Positions 31,481 to 44,600 of a DNA stretch of 64,000 bases are shown piece after piece. Position numbers and translations under genes: made by a program. Origin of the DNA: Progne subis subis (taxonomy: Eukaryota; Chordata; Aves; Passeriformes; Hirundinidae). The DNA lies in contig JAKJHU010000065.1 in NCBI GenBank assembly GCA_022316685.1, positions 1,544,322 through 1,608,321 of the forward strand, read 5' to 3'. Within the stretch, counting starts at the first letter, position 1. Every line of letters begins with the position of its first letter. The notes under the pieces were generated by a model, which had not been told where the DNA came from, ran no database searches, and saw nothing but the letters and a program-made list of their open reading frames with translations.

Positions 31481-34400
31481 ATCAGTGTCCCACCGGGAAT
31501 CAGAGTCCCACTGGGCATCACCTCCCGCAAGTGAATCAACCCCTCCACCCGGCATCATCCCCCACCCGGCATCATCCCACACTGGGCATCAGCGTCCAGG
31601 CGGCGCTGCCCTGTCTGGAATAGGTACAGCACCGAGCAACCCCAACACACCTCACCAGGTATCTGTGCCCCTCTAGGCATGATCACTATATCGGGCACCC
31701 CTGTCCTGCCAGGTATTGACACCACACCGGGCATTCCTTACCTACAGCAGCTGAGGCTCCTGCCGAGGCCAGTGGCTGCTTGCAAAGAAGCAGAGCCGGG
31801 GCAGTCATTCTAATCTACCTGAAGGGCTAAACCCAGTATGTGTTGAGTGTGGGCACAGCGTTTTCTCTTCTCTTAGACAGGGACAGGTCACACAGCAGCA
31901 CTCCTTCAGTCAAATTCTCTCCGTGGCCTAGGAAGCTGAGGCTGTTCTCACATTAAGCCAGCCCAGCTGGCTGCCCTGCTCCTGGTGCCCACTGCCCTCA
32001 CAGCACTCCCCCCAGCATCTCAGCACACTGGGAGTAAACAATCCTTGTGGAATCATCTCAACAAAACCCAGAGCAACTGGGACAGGCCAGCCGCCTCCTC
32101 CAGTCTCCATCAAATCTCCCCACTTGAGCTGAAAGTTGTCTATTTTCATGAAGACACAAATCCCCATAAAAGTTCCCCAAAGAGGAAATTTTTCCCAAGT
32201 GCATCCCACATGCTTTAGGGAGAGCCATGAGCTCTGGTGAGTCACCAGCTGTGTCCCCAAAGATTCCCTGTCCCTTTACAAGGTCTGTCACCCCTAAACT
32301 ACCTCCTGCTCCTCTGTCCCACCCAGCTTTTATTTCAGAGGAAAACTTTGGGGGTCCACGCTTGGGAGTCCACCCACCTCCCATGATGAGCTGCAAACCC
32401 TGCCCAGCTGCTGCGCGTTGGCAGAACGGCTCCGCATGCTGCTGGAAGGTTTTATTTGTGTTATGAATATCTTTCATAAATCCTTGCGAAGCCTCGGGCA
32501 GCCTGGGATGGAAACGGCTTTGCCAGTCAGCAGTGAGCGTCACCATCGGGAGAAGAGGCACCCTCTCGCCTGGACATCGAGGGATGTTAAATATTCAAGT
32601 GGCAGCTCTGCCCTCACGCTCCCGGCAATCCCGCGGCTCCTGTTACTGCTGCTCTCCTTTGGCTGGAGACATACATCCATTAACTAATTTCTAATAACAG
32701 CAGCATGCGTAAGTGCTGAACCAGCGCTGGCTGGCACGCCGGGGGACTGGAGGCAGCCAGGTTTGGCAGTGTGACGGGGGAGCCAGAGGCACCCAGAGGA
32801 TGGACATGGCTGGCTCCAAGCCATCAGCTTAACCCTTTCCCTGCTCTGGAGAAGGCGGGTGCAGCCACGTGGCACCTGTGCAGAGACGTCCCGGGATGGG
32901 TGGCAACGCAACTCACCAGGGCTGTAAAAGGCAGCCAAGCGCTTCCGCCCTGTGAGCAAACACAGCACAGGTGCTGGGCACGGGGACAGGCGGTGTGGCC
33001 CAATGGCACAGGGTGCAGCGACTGCCGAGGGGCAGCACGCTGGAGGACCTGTGGGAAGTGATTTGGAGGCTGTCTGCTCCTTCCCAGCCTCCAAATGCCC
33101 TTCCCCTGCAATTGGCACAAATGCAGCCATGCCTGCTTTTTTACCATCCCCTCTCTTGTCCAGGCTGTGACACCCCTCTCCAGTGTTTAAACTTTCCAGG
33201 CGGGCAGAGGACATGGGCTCCACCATGTCAAACTGAAGCTTTGTGAAAAATCAAAGCAGTGAGGAGCGAAGAAAAGAGAGCGAAGATGTCCCCAAAACCT
33301 CCCAAAGCCTGTCCCAGCCTCCCTCAGTTGGCACGCAGTAGCTGCAGGCTCATGCAGCCAGGCTGGCAACAGAAGAGCCATGAGAGGGGTGGGCTAAGAC
33401 CCCACTCTCGAGCCCCTGAGCCCTCTGGTCAACAGTGCTTCCTTCCCCAGTGCAGCTCTGGCCAGTCTCACCAATGGCTCTGGTGGTGTCAGGGCTCCAG
33501 TGGATTGCAAAATTGCAGTCGTGCGGTTTTCTCCAGCTGGCTGGAAAGTTTGACGCTGGATTCCCGTATGTGAGGAGCCTTCAGGGGAGCACAGCACAGC
33601 ACGGCTCATCTCTCCAGCAGCATCCTGCCTCACCAGTGGCAGGGAGCCGAGTGCCGTGCCAGAGCCCTTGCCCTCAGCACACCTCCGTGGGGTTTGACTT
33701 CTCACCATTTCCCCCAGCCAAAAGCTGCCCTATTTCTTATCCTTCAGCCGTGCTTTGAGATCAAAGATTAAAGTGAACCCATAAAACCCCTTGGCCTCAA
33801 ACATCGCAGCGGGGACAAGGCCAGCCCAGGAGCCAGGCACAAAGCAGTGGGTGCCATGTATGGCCAGGACACGCTCTCCTTGTCACGCTCAGCTTCCTGC
33901 CCCGGCCCCCGAGCCCGCTGCCTGCTGCTGCCTGCCACTGCCTGCTGTTCCCAGAGCCCAGATGGCAGGAAGATACGGCAGAGATAATGGTGAGATTTGC
34001 AGCCCAAGCAGTGTTCCCCCTGCCACCACTGTGACCTCTCAAGCAAGAAGTCTCCCGGAGATTGCCCTTTCCAGGAACATTCCAGCGCGTGCCTCTGGTC
34101 CCCATCGCTGGGCATCCCACAGACACAGTGCCAGCACATATAGGGGCTCCAAGACCCCACTGCCCCCTAGACCCCATAACCATGAAGCAAGTGGGTCACA
34201 AAAGGAATGCTGATTGTAAGAGGAGAGGGATGCCTGTGGCCAGCAGCACGGGCTGGGTGGACTCCAGACTGACACCTTCCCGAGGCCGTGTCCAGGGCCG
34301 GAGCCATCCTCCCCCCAGCCCTCCCTCCACAGGAGCACCCTGGTGCCGGTAGCTTGTGCCTGGGCACAGAGGTGGTGGGGAGCAGCTGGTGCCTCCCTCC

Positions 34401-37400
34401 CTCGCCCTTGACCGCCGCCTCCCTCGCGGCACATGCTGTCATGTGGCAGGGCACAACAACAACACGGGCTAATTGGTTAATGTGATTTCAAAACATGATT
34501 TGCAATTATAACTCACCAGAGAGCATTCAATGATCCCGCACATCGGAGAGTGGGTTTTTCTCCTTCGTTTGTTCCTGGAACCTCGAAACCAATTAACTTT
34601 ACAGAAGCCAGAAGCAAAGCACTGCTCAGCAGACCTGAAGGGTGAGTTATCTCTGCGCTCAATCACCTCCCTGCCCAGCCACAATCTGGGAACCAAGAAC
34701 TGGCGGACAAGCCCCAGGGTAACCCCGATGCTTCTCCCTGCACCACTGAGGGGTTTGGAGGGACTCACACACGCACCCCTACACCCAACCCACCAAGCAC
34801 CATGGCTGCTTGGGAGTACTTGAGGCCAGGAGGATGCCCTGAGCCATAGATGTGGGAATAAACTGTTCCTGTTGGCACAGGGAGACTGTCCCTTCAGTTC
34901 CCTCCAGAGGTGCTGGCACCTGCTCATCTCTGCCACCCACGCAGGAAAGCCATGTCCCCACAATCCCCGCTGAGCAGCCACAGCCCCATCAGGGACAGGG
35001 GCTTTGTTTCTGTGGGCTGACCATCCTGCAGCAAAGGCTTAAATGCCGTTAAGGTAATTAAGCAAGGACTTTAATGCCTTTAAACGCAACTCAAATGCCT
35101 TTCAAGCCAAACAAACCCAAGTAGTCATGATGCTCCTGAAGCATCCAGCACCCAGTGCCCAGCTCCCCTGAGTCTTGGCTTGTTTCCCCAGTGTCCCCAG
35201 TTGCTGGGCTCTGTTGCTCTCCACATCCCACTGGAAAGCCAGACATGGGGCCAGCAGTTTTTTCTCTTGGCTGGGCAAAGAGAGGTTGGGTGCCATTAGC
35301 TGCTGGAGGGATGATCTGACAATTACCCCTCAGGATGGTGATGTGACTCCACTCTGCAGGGAGACCCCTGCTCGCAGGGGAACATTCCCATGTGCACAGG
35401 GCCTGAACCTCTCCGGGCTGGGAGCTGCCTTCCATCAGCTCCCCAAGCCTCAGAGTCCTCCATACCACAGGGAGCTCAGCATTCCACACTGCAGCCACCC
35501 AGGCTTCCTGAGGACAGGGAGGGAGCTCAGGCAGCTGCCAGAACCTCTGAGGAGGCACAAGATGATGCCAGCAGTGCAGCATGGGGCAGTGGAAGGAAAT
35601 GTGAGGCAGTGTTGGGGGGTCTCCAGTCCCTGGGAAGGGGCTCTCCTGTTCACCTCCAAGCTTCCTGCAAGCTGTCAGGGAGTGTGGAGCTGGCTGGGAG
35701 GCCCCCGGGGGATGCCAGGCACAGTGCCCAGGGCCTGGGCAGCAGGGTGGCAGATGGCTGGGGAGCTGGGGACCAGGAAGCAGGGGAGGACCAGGGGCAC
35801 CTTTCAGCCCACACAACTGTAGCATCCTTGTTTAGAGTTATTTATAACTGGGCCAAAAATGGAGACGTGGCCACAGCCGTGTCTCTCCTCTCCCCAGGGT
35901 GCTGTGGTCGGTCCAGAGCTGACCAAGGAGCAGATATGGTCCCCTGCAGTCCCAGCAAAACGGCAGTCTGCTCTGGCTCCCTACAGAGGCACCCGTAGGT
36001 CTGTCCTGAACCCCTTCACCGGCTGGGGTGACTGTCAGCCCCACGGCTAGACAGTCCACCACAGGCTCCTGTCGGGTGTGATCCAGCCATGAGGAGGAGA
36101 GTGGATAAAGGCCCTTTCATGGCCCATCAAGGAAAAGGATTCAGTGAGAGAAGCACAAAAGGACGTGCTAGCGCCCAGGACTGAGGCTGCAGTGTCCCGC
36201 AGCACCGGGGCTCCTGAGCTGCCACAGTGGTGGGGTGTGGGGTGCCTGTCCCAACCACGGGGGCAGCTGGGGAGCGCTGGGCAGTGGGTGTTGGCAGGCA
36301 CCCCTGGGTCCCTGCTGGCACCACCCAGCCTTGTGTTTGGGTGGACTAAACCTGGTGCTGTTTCAGGCTGTGCAGCACTGGCATGGTGGCCCTCTCCAGG
36401 GTTGGGAAAGCCCTGGGGCAGCTGCCCCTCTCCCTCCCCTCCGAGCTGGACAACAATTGGCTGCCTGAAGGACGCCGGCCTTGATCCGCATCGCTGGCCG
36501 TCCCCAGGGCCGAGCAAACAGAGAGGAAAACAGCCGTGGCCGGCTCCTGCCACTGCCGGCATGCAGCCAGCCCCCGGCACCCCAGTGCTCCTGTCCCCGG
36601 GACCTCTGCACCCAGCAGCGCTCTGCCTGGCGCTGCCAGGGCGCTATTGGCACCCACCCACCTGCCCCACAGCCAGGAGAGAGCCCAGGGGCTGCAGGGG
36701 CTGGGCCGGGAGGAGCGAACAGAAACCAGGAGAAGCACCCGCTGTGCTGCCCGCGATGGGAGAAGTGAGGAACAGCCAGGGTTGCACTGAGACCACTGGC
36801 CCTGGGTGCGGGGTCGTCCCGCCTCGCCCAGTCCAAGGGTCAGCTCGCCCAATTCAGCCCTGTTTGCCATGGGGCTGGGCCAGTCCCTGGGGCTGCAGGC
36901 TGGCTGGGACCAGCTGGTTGGTGGCAGGAGGCCAGCACAAGCCCAGAGCACGTGCCATGGCCTTGCCTAGCCACCTCACATGTTTCCCCCACAGCCCAAT
37001 TCCCTGAAACCTTTTCCCACCAGTAGAGCGTGGCACTTCACAGAAATCCCCCAGCACCCTTCCCGGAGCTCCCCTGTTGGAGAGGCACCCAGTCCCACCA
37101 GATGCCAGGGGGATACCAGAGGCCAGCTCGGTCCCATTCCCCCTTGGCACATCCCACACCACCCAAAGTCCTACCACCCGCTCCGTGCCACTCCTGGGAC
37201 CCCCACCCTGCCTGTGAGCAGCAGGACCCACCCGCCACCAGCAACGGGCTCGGTGGGCAGCAGGAAGCACAGGCGAGGGCTGGGATGGATATGGGGAATG
37301 CCATCACCGGAAGGAGCGGCCACCGTGCCACAATGGTAACAAAACGGTGACACCATAGCAGGCTGGGGATGGGGATACAGGCCCCCAGCTGCTCTCCCGG

Positions 37401-37420
37401 CACTACAGCTATCCCTGGGA
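31481..37420. other. Intergenic region with possible regulatory islands
   Basis: About 6 kb without a recognisable gene. AT-rich islands near 32575-32715, 34455-34660 and 35030-35110 stand out from the GC-rich background and could be conserved elements. No coding similarity was seen on either strand. Confidence 0.5.
34455..34660. other. Candidate conserved noncoding element
   Basis: AT-rich block with CTAATTGGTTAATG, GCAATTATAA and CCAATTAAC words (homeodomain and CCAAT-type cores) in a gene-free interval. It is a candidate enhancer by composition only. Confidence 0.3.
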
Positions 37421-37429
37421 AGGTCGGGC

Positions 37430-37850
37430 CACGAGTGCCAGGCCACGGGCGGCTGCTCCAGCTCCGCCGGTTCTGCCTAGAGCGCTGCCCGCTCCCGCTC
37501 TGCCGCCGGCAAGGTCAGCGCAGAGCTACGGCAGCACCGGCCCCCGCCATCCCCCAGCCGCCGGCCGGCCGCTCCCGGTTCCCACCGGCTGGAGAGACGG
37601 GCATGCCGCTGGTGACCCCACACCACCCACGCGGGACGCGGCCATCCCGTGACTTTGCGCGCTGGCGATGTTATAAACGAGGAACATTCTACAGCGGCGA
37701 TGCCCGGCCCCGAGCGCCGGGAGCGCGGCGGGAGCGCGGGGGCGGGGCCGCACGGCCCGCGCCGGTGCCCGACCGCCCTCTGGCGGCAGCCGGCGGAACA
37801 GCCGCGACTGCGCGATGCGCGCCCGCTGCCCGCACGCTGCGCGCTGCCCA
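37430..37850. promoter_or_regulatory. Orphan CpG island with TATA and CTCF-like site
   Basis: A CpG-dense 420-base block directly before the 37.85-kb minisatellite. It has a TATAAA at 37672-37677 with an ATG 28 bases later, and a GC box at about 37738-37748. The minus-strand word CCGCCAGAGGGC (37775-37786) matches the CTCF core with one difference. No known gene starts here. Confidence 0.45.
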
Positions 37851-38960
37851 TCCACTGCCCACTGCCCATCCACTGCCCATCCACTGCCCACTGCCCATCC
37901 ACTGCCCACTGCCCATCCACTGCCCATTTCCCATCCACTGCCCACTGTGCACTGTCCACTGTGCACTGCCCACTGTGCACTGCCCACTGCCCATCCACTG
38001 CCCATTGCCCATCCACTGCCCATCCACTGCCCACTGCCCATCCACTGCCCATTGCCCATCCACTGCCCACTGTGCACTGTCCACTGTGCACTGCCCACTG
38101 TGCACTGCCCACTGCCCATCCACTGCCCATTGCCCATCCACTGCCCATCCACTGCCCACTGCCTATCCACTGCCCATTGCCCATCCACTGCCCATCCACT
38201 GCCCATTGCCCATCCACTGCCCACTGTGCATTGCCCGCTGCCCATCCACTGCCCACTGTGTACTGCCCACTGCCCATCCACTGCCCACTGTGCACTGCCC
38301 ACTGCCCATCCACTGCTCACTGTCCATCCACTGCCCACTGTGCACTGCCCACTGTGCACTGCCCACTGTCCATCCACTGCTCACTGTCCATCCACTGCCC
38401 ACTGTGCACTGCCCACTGTGCACTGCCCACTGCCCATCCACTGCCCGCTGTCCATCCACTGCCCACTGTGCACTGCCCACTGTGCACTGCCCACTGTGCA
38501 CTGCCCACTGCCCATCCACTGCCCGCTGTCCATCCACTGCCCACTGTGCACTGCCCATCTACTGCCCACTGCCCATCCACTGCCCACACCCTGCACACTG
38601 CTCACTGCCCACTGCCCGCACACTGTGCACTGCCCGCTGTCCATCCACTCCCCACTGCCCACTGCCCACTGTCCATCCACTACCCACTGCCCATCCACTG
38701 CCCACATCCTGCCCACTGCCCGCTGCCCACTGCCCACTGCCCACTGCCCACTGCCCACTGCCCACACTCGGCCCGCTGTCCACTGCCGCTGCCCACTGTC
38801 CACACCCCGCCCATTCCCCGCCCATTCCCCACACCCTGCCCACTCCCCGCCCACTGCCCACACTCCGCCCGCTGCCGCACCCTGCCCCCTCCCCACACCC
38901 TGCCCAGCCCGTGCCTGCCCACTATCCACTCCTTGCCCCCACCCCGCTGCTAACTGCCTG
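37848..38960. repeat. 1.1-kb minisatellite of CACTG-ended units
   Basis: A tandem array made of 11-base CCCATCCACTG and 7-base CCCACTG / TGCACTG units. They are combined into larger 14- and 18-base patterns and become more diverged towards the right end (CCCGCC, CCCACACCCTG). The units carry no stop codon in any of six frames, so long open frames across the array are not evidence of coding. Similar degenerate CTGCC-rich sequence trails to about 39060. Confidence 0.95.
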
Positions 38961-39060
38961 CAAACTGCCCGCCCCCTACCTGCAGCCTGCCTGCCCCACT
39001 ACCCACACCCTGCACACACCCTGCCCACTGCCCGTACCCTGCCTGCCCTTGCCTGCATCC

Positions 39061-40590
39061 AGCCTGGCCCCACAGGGGCTTCCCCAGCACCCACTGCCTT
39101 GTCACACCCGTGTGACTCCAGCCCACGTCCCCCCAGATCTGTGTCCCAACAAGCCCTCTCCCCCCACCTGCACCCCGGAGCTCTGCCTGCCCCTCTGTGG
39201 CACAGCCCCAGTCGCTCAAGCTATCCCGTAGGAAGTGGCGGCAGTGCTGCCTGGCGGTGCACCTCTCCAGTGGGTGTCACCCCTTTCCTGAGGACTCTGG
39301 CCACCCCAGTGCTTTCCATGGAGCTCAGCATTGTGAGATGCCCTGGGGCTTCACATGGCACCACACGGCATGGCACAGTGATCCACTGTCAGTGGGACAG
39401 CATGCCAAGAGCCCAGCGTTGTGGTGGCACTGACATCCCAGGATCATGTGTTTCAGCCCCTCTCCACCTGCATGGTCACGGCTGCCAGGAGGGAGCCTGG
39501 GGCCTGGCACAGTACTGGCAGAGCCCTGGCAGGAGCGGCTCAGCTGGTGCCCGCTGCATGGGCACAGATCCTCGTGGCTGGATGCTCTGCAGCCTCTGGC
39601 ACGGCCGTGTCAGCACCTGGCCACTGTCACAGAAGAAAAACACATTCCCTTGCCTCCAGATGGAATTTCCTGTTTTGTTTTTTTATTAAAATGGTGCCCA
39701 TTGACTCCCATGCTGGCAGACACTGCTGAACAGAGCCTTGCTCCCTTGGCTCTCTCACCTCATGCCCTCTTGAAGGGCAGACGGGCTGAGATCATCCTCT
39801 CCCTCCAGCAATGGGCTTGTGCCCAGCCCAGCCTAGCACGCTGCCCACTCTGTTCTGTCCAGCCAGCACTGGACACCCCAGCGTGTCTGGCCACAAGATG
39901 GACTTTCCTTCTCCCTCCCGCCCTGAGCGGCTCTTCCCGCGACAGAGCCACTAAATCCCCGGTTCCCAGGATTCTTTCCCCGAGAGAAGTCATGCGGCTC
40001 AAACCGCCCCAGCCCAGCCGAGAACTTGTTACACATTTACCCCACATTAATGAGGCGTCACCGGCTGCTCGGCCTTCGGACCACGGGGATCCTTCACAGG
40101 CAGCCACCCGGCCCCACGGCAGCTATGGGGGTACCATGGGGTGAGTCCCCCCAAAATGGGCACCATGGCAGCAGCCACGTCCCCTTCCCCTCCCTCCAGC
40201 CCTGCTGGGCTGGGCTTTGCAGGAGCAGATGAGGCAGTGGATGGTGATGAGTGCCTTCACCCGGGCACTCCTCCAAGGCAGGAACAGGACCGAGCAGGCA
40301 GGAACGGGTGCTTGGGGACATCGGGATGCACCGCGGCTGTGATCGGGATTCCTAGGCTTGCTCGCACCTCTCTTCCCTTTCCAGTGCAGGCAGAGGGGGT
40401 GGCAGCACCCCAGAAAGCCCTGGGGTCTCGAGGGGCTGTTCCCAAGCGGCCAGCCAGGTCGTTGGGTGCAGAGGGAGGACACACGACACAGTTGCCTTTT
40501 GTTGGTGCCGGCCCCGGGAGCAGGGACCGGGGCTTTGCATCCCCTCCCTCCACCCCCGCTGCTGGCGGGACCGGCGCCCAGCACCGGGGA
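39061..40590. other. Intergenic region, nothing recognised
   Basis: GC-rich sequence after the minisatellite, with a short T-rich run near 39675. No gene, RNA gene or known repeat identified. Confidence 0.5.
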
Positions 40591-40597
40591 TTTGGGG

Positions 40598-40685
40598 TTT
40601 AAAGAGCGGACGGCAGCCAGAGCCCCAGCTTGCCCGCCAGGCGAGGAGGGAGGAGAGCTCTGGCAGAGCCCACGCACCATAGCAG
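40598..40685 (+). promoter_or_regulatory. Candidate TATA-driven first exon
   Basis: TTTAAA at 40598-40603 is followed about 80 bases later by a strong splice donor (ATAGCAG then GTGAGATGG; GT at 40686). The spacing is that of a short noncoding first exon. It is in the sense of SEMA3B, 6.2 kb before its first coding exon, so it could be an alternative SEMA3B promoter. Confidence 0.35.
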
Positions 40686-43060
40686 GTGAGATGGTGGATT
40701 TGGGGCACCGGGGGGGGCTGTGGCCCATTGAGGGGGGCTATGGCGTTGGGGGACTGGGACAGTGGAGCTCCTGGGGAAGCGGTGGGGTCCCTGCCTCCCC
40801 ACAGGGGGTACCGGGTACCAGCGGGCTCAGACACGGTCCTGAGGGGGCAGTGAGGGCATGGTTGGGCATGTACCACCTCCTTGTTCCTGTCACCCCGCAG
40901 CTGAGTAGGAACCCCTAAGGCCTGTCCCAGCGGGGGTGGCAGGGGTGAGCACCACCATGCTGGGAAGTTTCCCAAGTAATGCCCCTTCCCTGGGCGCCAG
41001 TTTATGGGAAGGGGGCTCACCTGGTGGCCTCCCACCTGCTGCTCCTTCACAGCGCTCACTGACTCCGTTTGCCCCGGCTGGCACCTGGGTGAGCTCCGAG
41101 CAATCGGAAAAGGGGCACCCTGAGGCTGGGCACGGGGCTGGGCAGGAGCGGGAGCCGGGCCAGCAGACAAGGCCCCATTGTGCCGTGCCGGGGCCGCTGG
41201 CTCGGCCATCAATGGTGCCATTATGCTCAGCGGCGGCCCCCGCAGCCTTCCCAGCCTGCGCAGCCACCCGGGAGCACCGTGGGAGGCAATCTGAAGTGCC
41301 TGTTGTGTTGGGGGGCCAGGGTGAGAGGAGAAGGGTGAGAGAGGAGGGCAGGGTGCCGGGACTTCTCCACCGTTGCCTGTCTGGGCGCTGCTGGGTGCCC
41401 TGGAATGCTGTGCTCCCTGGTGCCACCAGCTTTGGGGGCAAGATGCCCAAGATAGGAAGCAGACAGGCTCAGAGGGGGCAGCTGGACACCCCTGGCCTCA
41501 CTTCCCCACCTTCACCATCCCACCAGACGTTGCCTGTGCCCAAGGTGGCCATGGCTGTATTGCTTTGCCCTGGGGCAGGGATGAGCAAGTGGGCAGAGAG
41601 GGGCTGACATCAGCCCTGGGTGTGGATGCAGCCAGGCCAGCAGAAGATGAATGGATCCGCGTGCTTCCCGACAAGCCACACCCTGGCTAAAATTACTGAC
41701 CCCATGGCAGGGACACCAGTCTATTTTTAAAGCCTAAGGAGCTGGATGCCGCTGGTTGGTGTGGCTCAGGGCAGGGCCAAAGGGACATGAGCAGGACAGC
41801 AGGCAGGGGGGCTCAGCCAGCATCTCCCACTGCCCTCCTGCTGGGGCGGGGAGAGTGCTCGGATGGTGGCAGAAAGCCTGGATGTCCTGCTCCTGCCCCA
41901 TGTATGGTTTTGAGGAGCTTCAGTGGTTTTCAGTGCAGGGCACATAGCCCCTCTGCCTGTCCCAGGGCCTTGGGTCAAGAGAATAAGATCCTGTAAGACC
42001 AGGATCCCTCCCTTTCCCTTTCCAAAAAGCCACTGTCCTGCACCTGGAGGATGGACGTGCCCTTCTTCATCTCTACCCCAAAGGTTCACCATGTACTCCA
42101 TGGCTTGGTCCTAGATAAGGGACACATGATGGCAGCACCCCACAGGTGCTCAGGCACTGGGGTGCACACAACACCCCCATCCCCTGAGCAGCCCAGATCA
42201 GTCCAGCACAGGGGTGGGACAATTAAAAAGGGATTAGCTGGGCTACACCAGCATGGCACTGCCGGGAGCCGGTACCTAATCCCGACAGGAATGCACTGGG
42301 GCCACAGGGGTCCCTCATGCTGGGGTCTCACCACCATGATGGGGGGTGGACATAGGGTCAGGGTGGGTGTATCCACAGACAGGGTGTGAATCTAGAGCTG
42401 GTGTCCCCCTGGGACATTGCCACCATGCTGTGGTACAAGGATGCAGCTGTCTCAGGCACGTTTGCTTGCTGCCAGCCAAACCCTCACACTGGCTCACTTG
42501 GGATGCCATGGCTTTATCCCCTGCCTGGCACATCCTTCCCCTGTACCAGGAATGTGGTAGCTACACAAGGTCATCCCACGGCCCAGCATTATAGATGTGG
42601 ATTGCCACAGATGGACTCCCAAATAAGTCCTAAAGCCACATCTTTAGTGCCATCACAAACCACCAACAGCTTTTTGGAGTGTCCAGACCCAGATGATACT
42701 AGTTTGAGCAGCGTATCCCTGTGCCCAGGTCATGGGTGTAGGCTGGGGTGAGGATGCCACACTCCTCCCCTGCTGACAAGTTGGCAGTGTCACTGGCAGA
42801 GCTGGCAGAGGCCATCCTGCTGCACAAACCCATCTCTTGGCGGGGGAGCAGTGCCATGCCAAGCCCATGTGTCACAGGGATGCCTATGGCACCAGCTGTC
42901 ATGGCACAGCTCACTGTGACCCTTGGGTTTTCCATGTCCTCAGCCATGATGGCTCCACCAGGGCAGGGGGAAGCTCTCTAGGCCCCAGGAACATGGGGGA
43001 CCACCCTGTAGCACCCTTGGGGGATTCACCCCACAGGTCCCCACAGAATCACGAGTGTGG

Positions 43061-43083
43061 AGGTGAGGTGAGGTGAGGTGAGG
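43061..43083. repeat. AGGTG pentanucleotide repeat
   Basis: About four and a half perfect copies of the AGGTG unit in a row. Confidence 0.85.
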
Positions 43084-44384
43084 TACCATTCCCGTTTGGG
43101 ATGCAGGATTTGTACCCATCCTGAGGGCTAGCGGATGCCAGTCCCAGCCCTTCTCCGTACATGCAGGGTGTCCAGCAGCCGGATGGTCCTGGTCACCCTT
43201 TCGATAGCACACGCATGGGTGCCGTGCCCTGCTGGCTCACCCGCGGCACGGGAGATGCAGGAGCGATGCCGGCTGCCGCGCCGCCCCCGGAGCCCTGCGG
43301 AGGCGGAGAGGAGCCGTTTCCTACCGCTAACACCGCTGCGGGCCCGGGCGCTGCCGGCCGGGCTACAGATGCTTGCCGGAGCCGGAACCGCCGGGGGAGA
43401 TTTGGCGAGGCAGCGATCCCTGGGTGCGGATCTGCCGGCGGCAGGGGACGGGATCAAAGAGCGAAAGCTCCAGCACCTGCTGGTGCCGTCGGCAGCGACA
43501 CCCCCGCGCTGGCGGGGAGCCAGGCCACCGGCACCTGGCTGTGAAACCTTCCGCGGGCTGGCACGGAGCGCGGGGAGCAGGGCGGGATGCCAGTGGCGAT
43601 GCCCGTTCCAGATGGGGTCCGTCATCATGCCAGCGCCCGGTGGCTCCGGTGCTTGCCAGGAACACCCCGTGGGGCGGGAAGGGGTGGCCGGCGGCCGACG
43701 TGGCGCATCCCTCCCGCGCCGTTTTTTTCCGGGATGGAAGCCCGGCCCTTCTGACGCTTGATGGTTTCTCCAGGCGGAGCCGCTGCCAGCAAGGTCCCCT
43801 CAGGGCTCCAGGGCTGGGGTGATGGTGACGTCACCTAGCCACCTCGCCACGCTTGCCGGGAGTGGCGGTAGTTGGAACAGTCCCAACTGGGTGAAGGGAA
43901 ACTGAGGCACAGTGGTGGAATAGGCACAGGAAGGTGCCCATTCTGCAGGGCTGGGCACGGCATCCCCGTCCCCACCATCTCAGCGCCATCCTGGGACAGT
44001 AGGCACAGAGACGCCGTTCCCGTGTGGGGGCCACCCAGCCCAAAGTCCTGCTGGTGCCTGGACAAAGTCTTACAGCAGAGTAACCCTTGCCGCGCCGGTG
44101 CCAGCTCCTCCTCTGCTGCCCCACCCGTCCCCTCGCTGTCTCTGTCCTCCTTGCTGCCCACAAAGCTGGGCTGGGCTGGGCAGGGTGCCACTCGGCACTG
44201 TGGCACAGCCAGGAGAACAAGTGGTGGTGCTGGAACAGAGCCTGCCAGCATGCCAGAGCACCAGGGCTGGCAGCACGAGAGTTACTGGCACTGGGATAGA
44301 AGGGCATTTCCCGGGCACCCTGCCTGGCACGGCTCCTGCCTGCACAGCTCTGGCTTCCTGCTGAACTCACTGCCTGCCCGTGCC

Positions 44385-44600
44385 AGCTGCCTGCCTGCAC
44401 CTGCACCTGACCTGCCTGCACCCGCTGCTGGCCTGCCTGCACTCCCTGCCAGCCCACCTGCGCTCGCTGCCCGCTGGCACCCACTGCCTGCACCTGCCCG
44501 CACCCGCTTCTGCCCGCACTGCTGCCTCCCCGCTCACCCTGCACCTGCCTGCACCCCTGCCTGCCTGCAGCTCTGCCTCCCCACCCGCTCTGGACCTGCC
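44385..44600. repeat. Degenerate CTGCCTGCAC repeat
   Basis: Recurring CTGCCTGCAC, CACCTGCAC and CCGCTGCC words over about 215 bases. Unit length is irregular. Confidence 0.65.

Noticed and set aside
37369..39689. Very long open frames (up to about 620 codons) in all frames across the minisatellite.
   Set aside because: They exist because the repeat units lack stop codons on both strands. There is no known-protein similarity and no splice structure.
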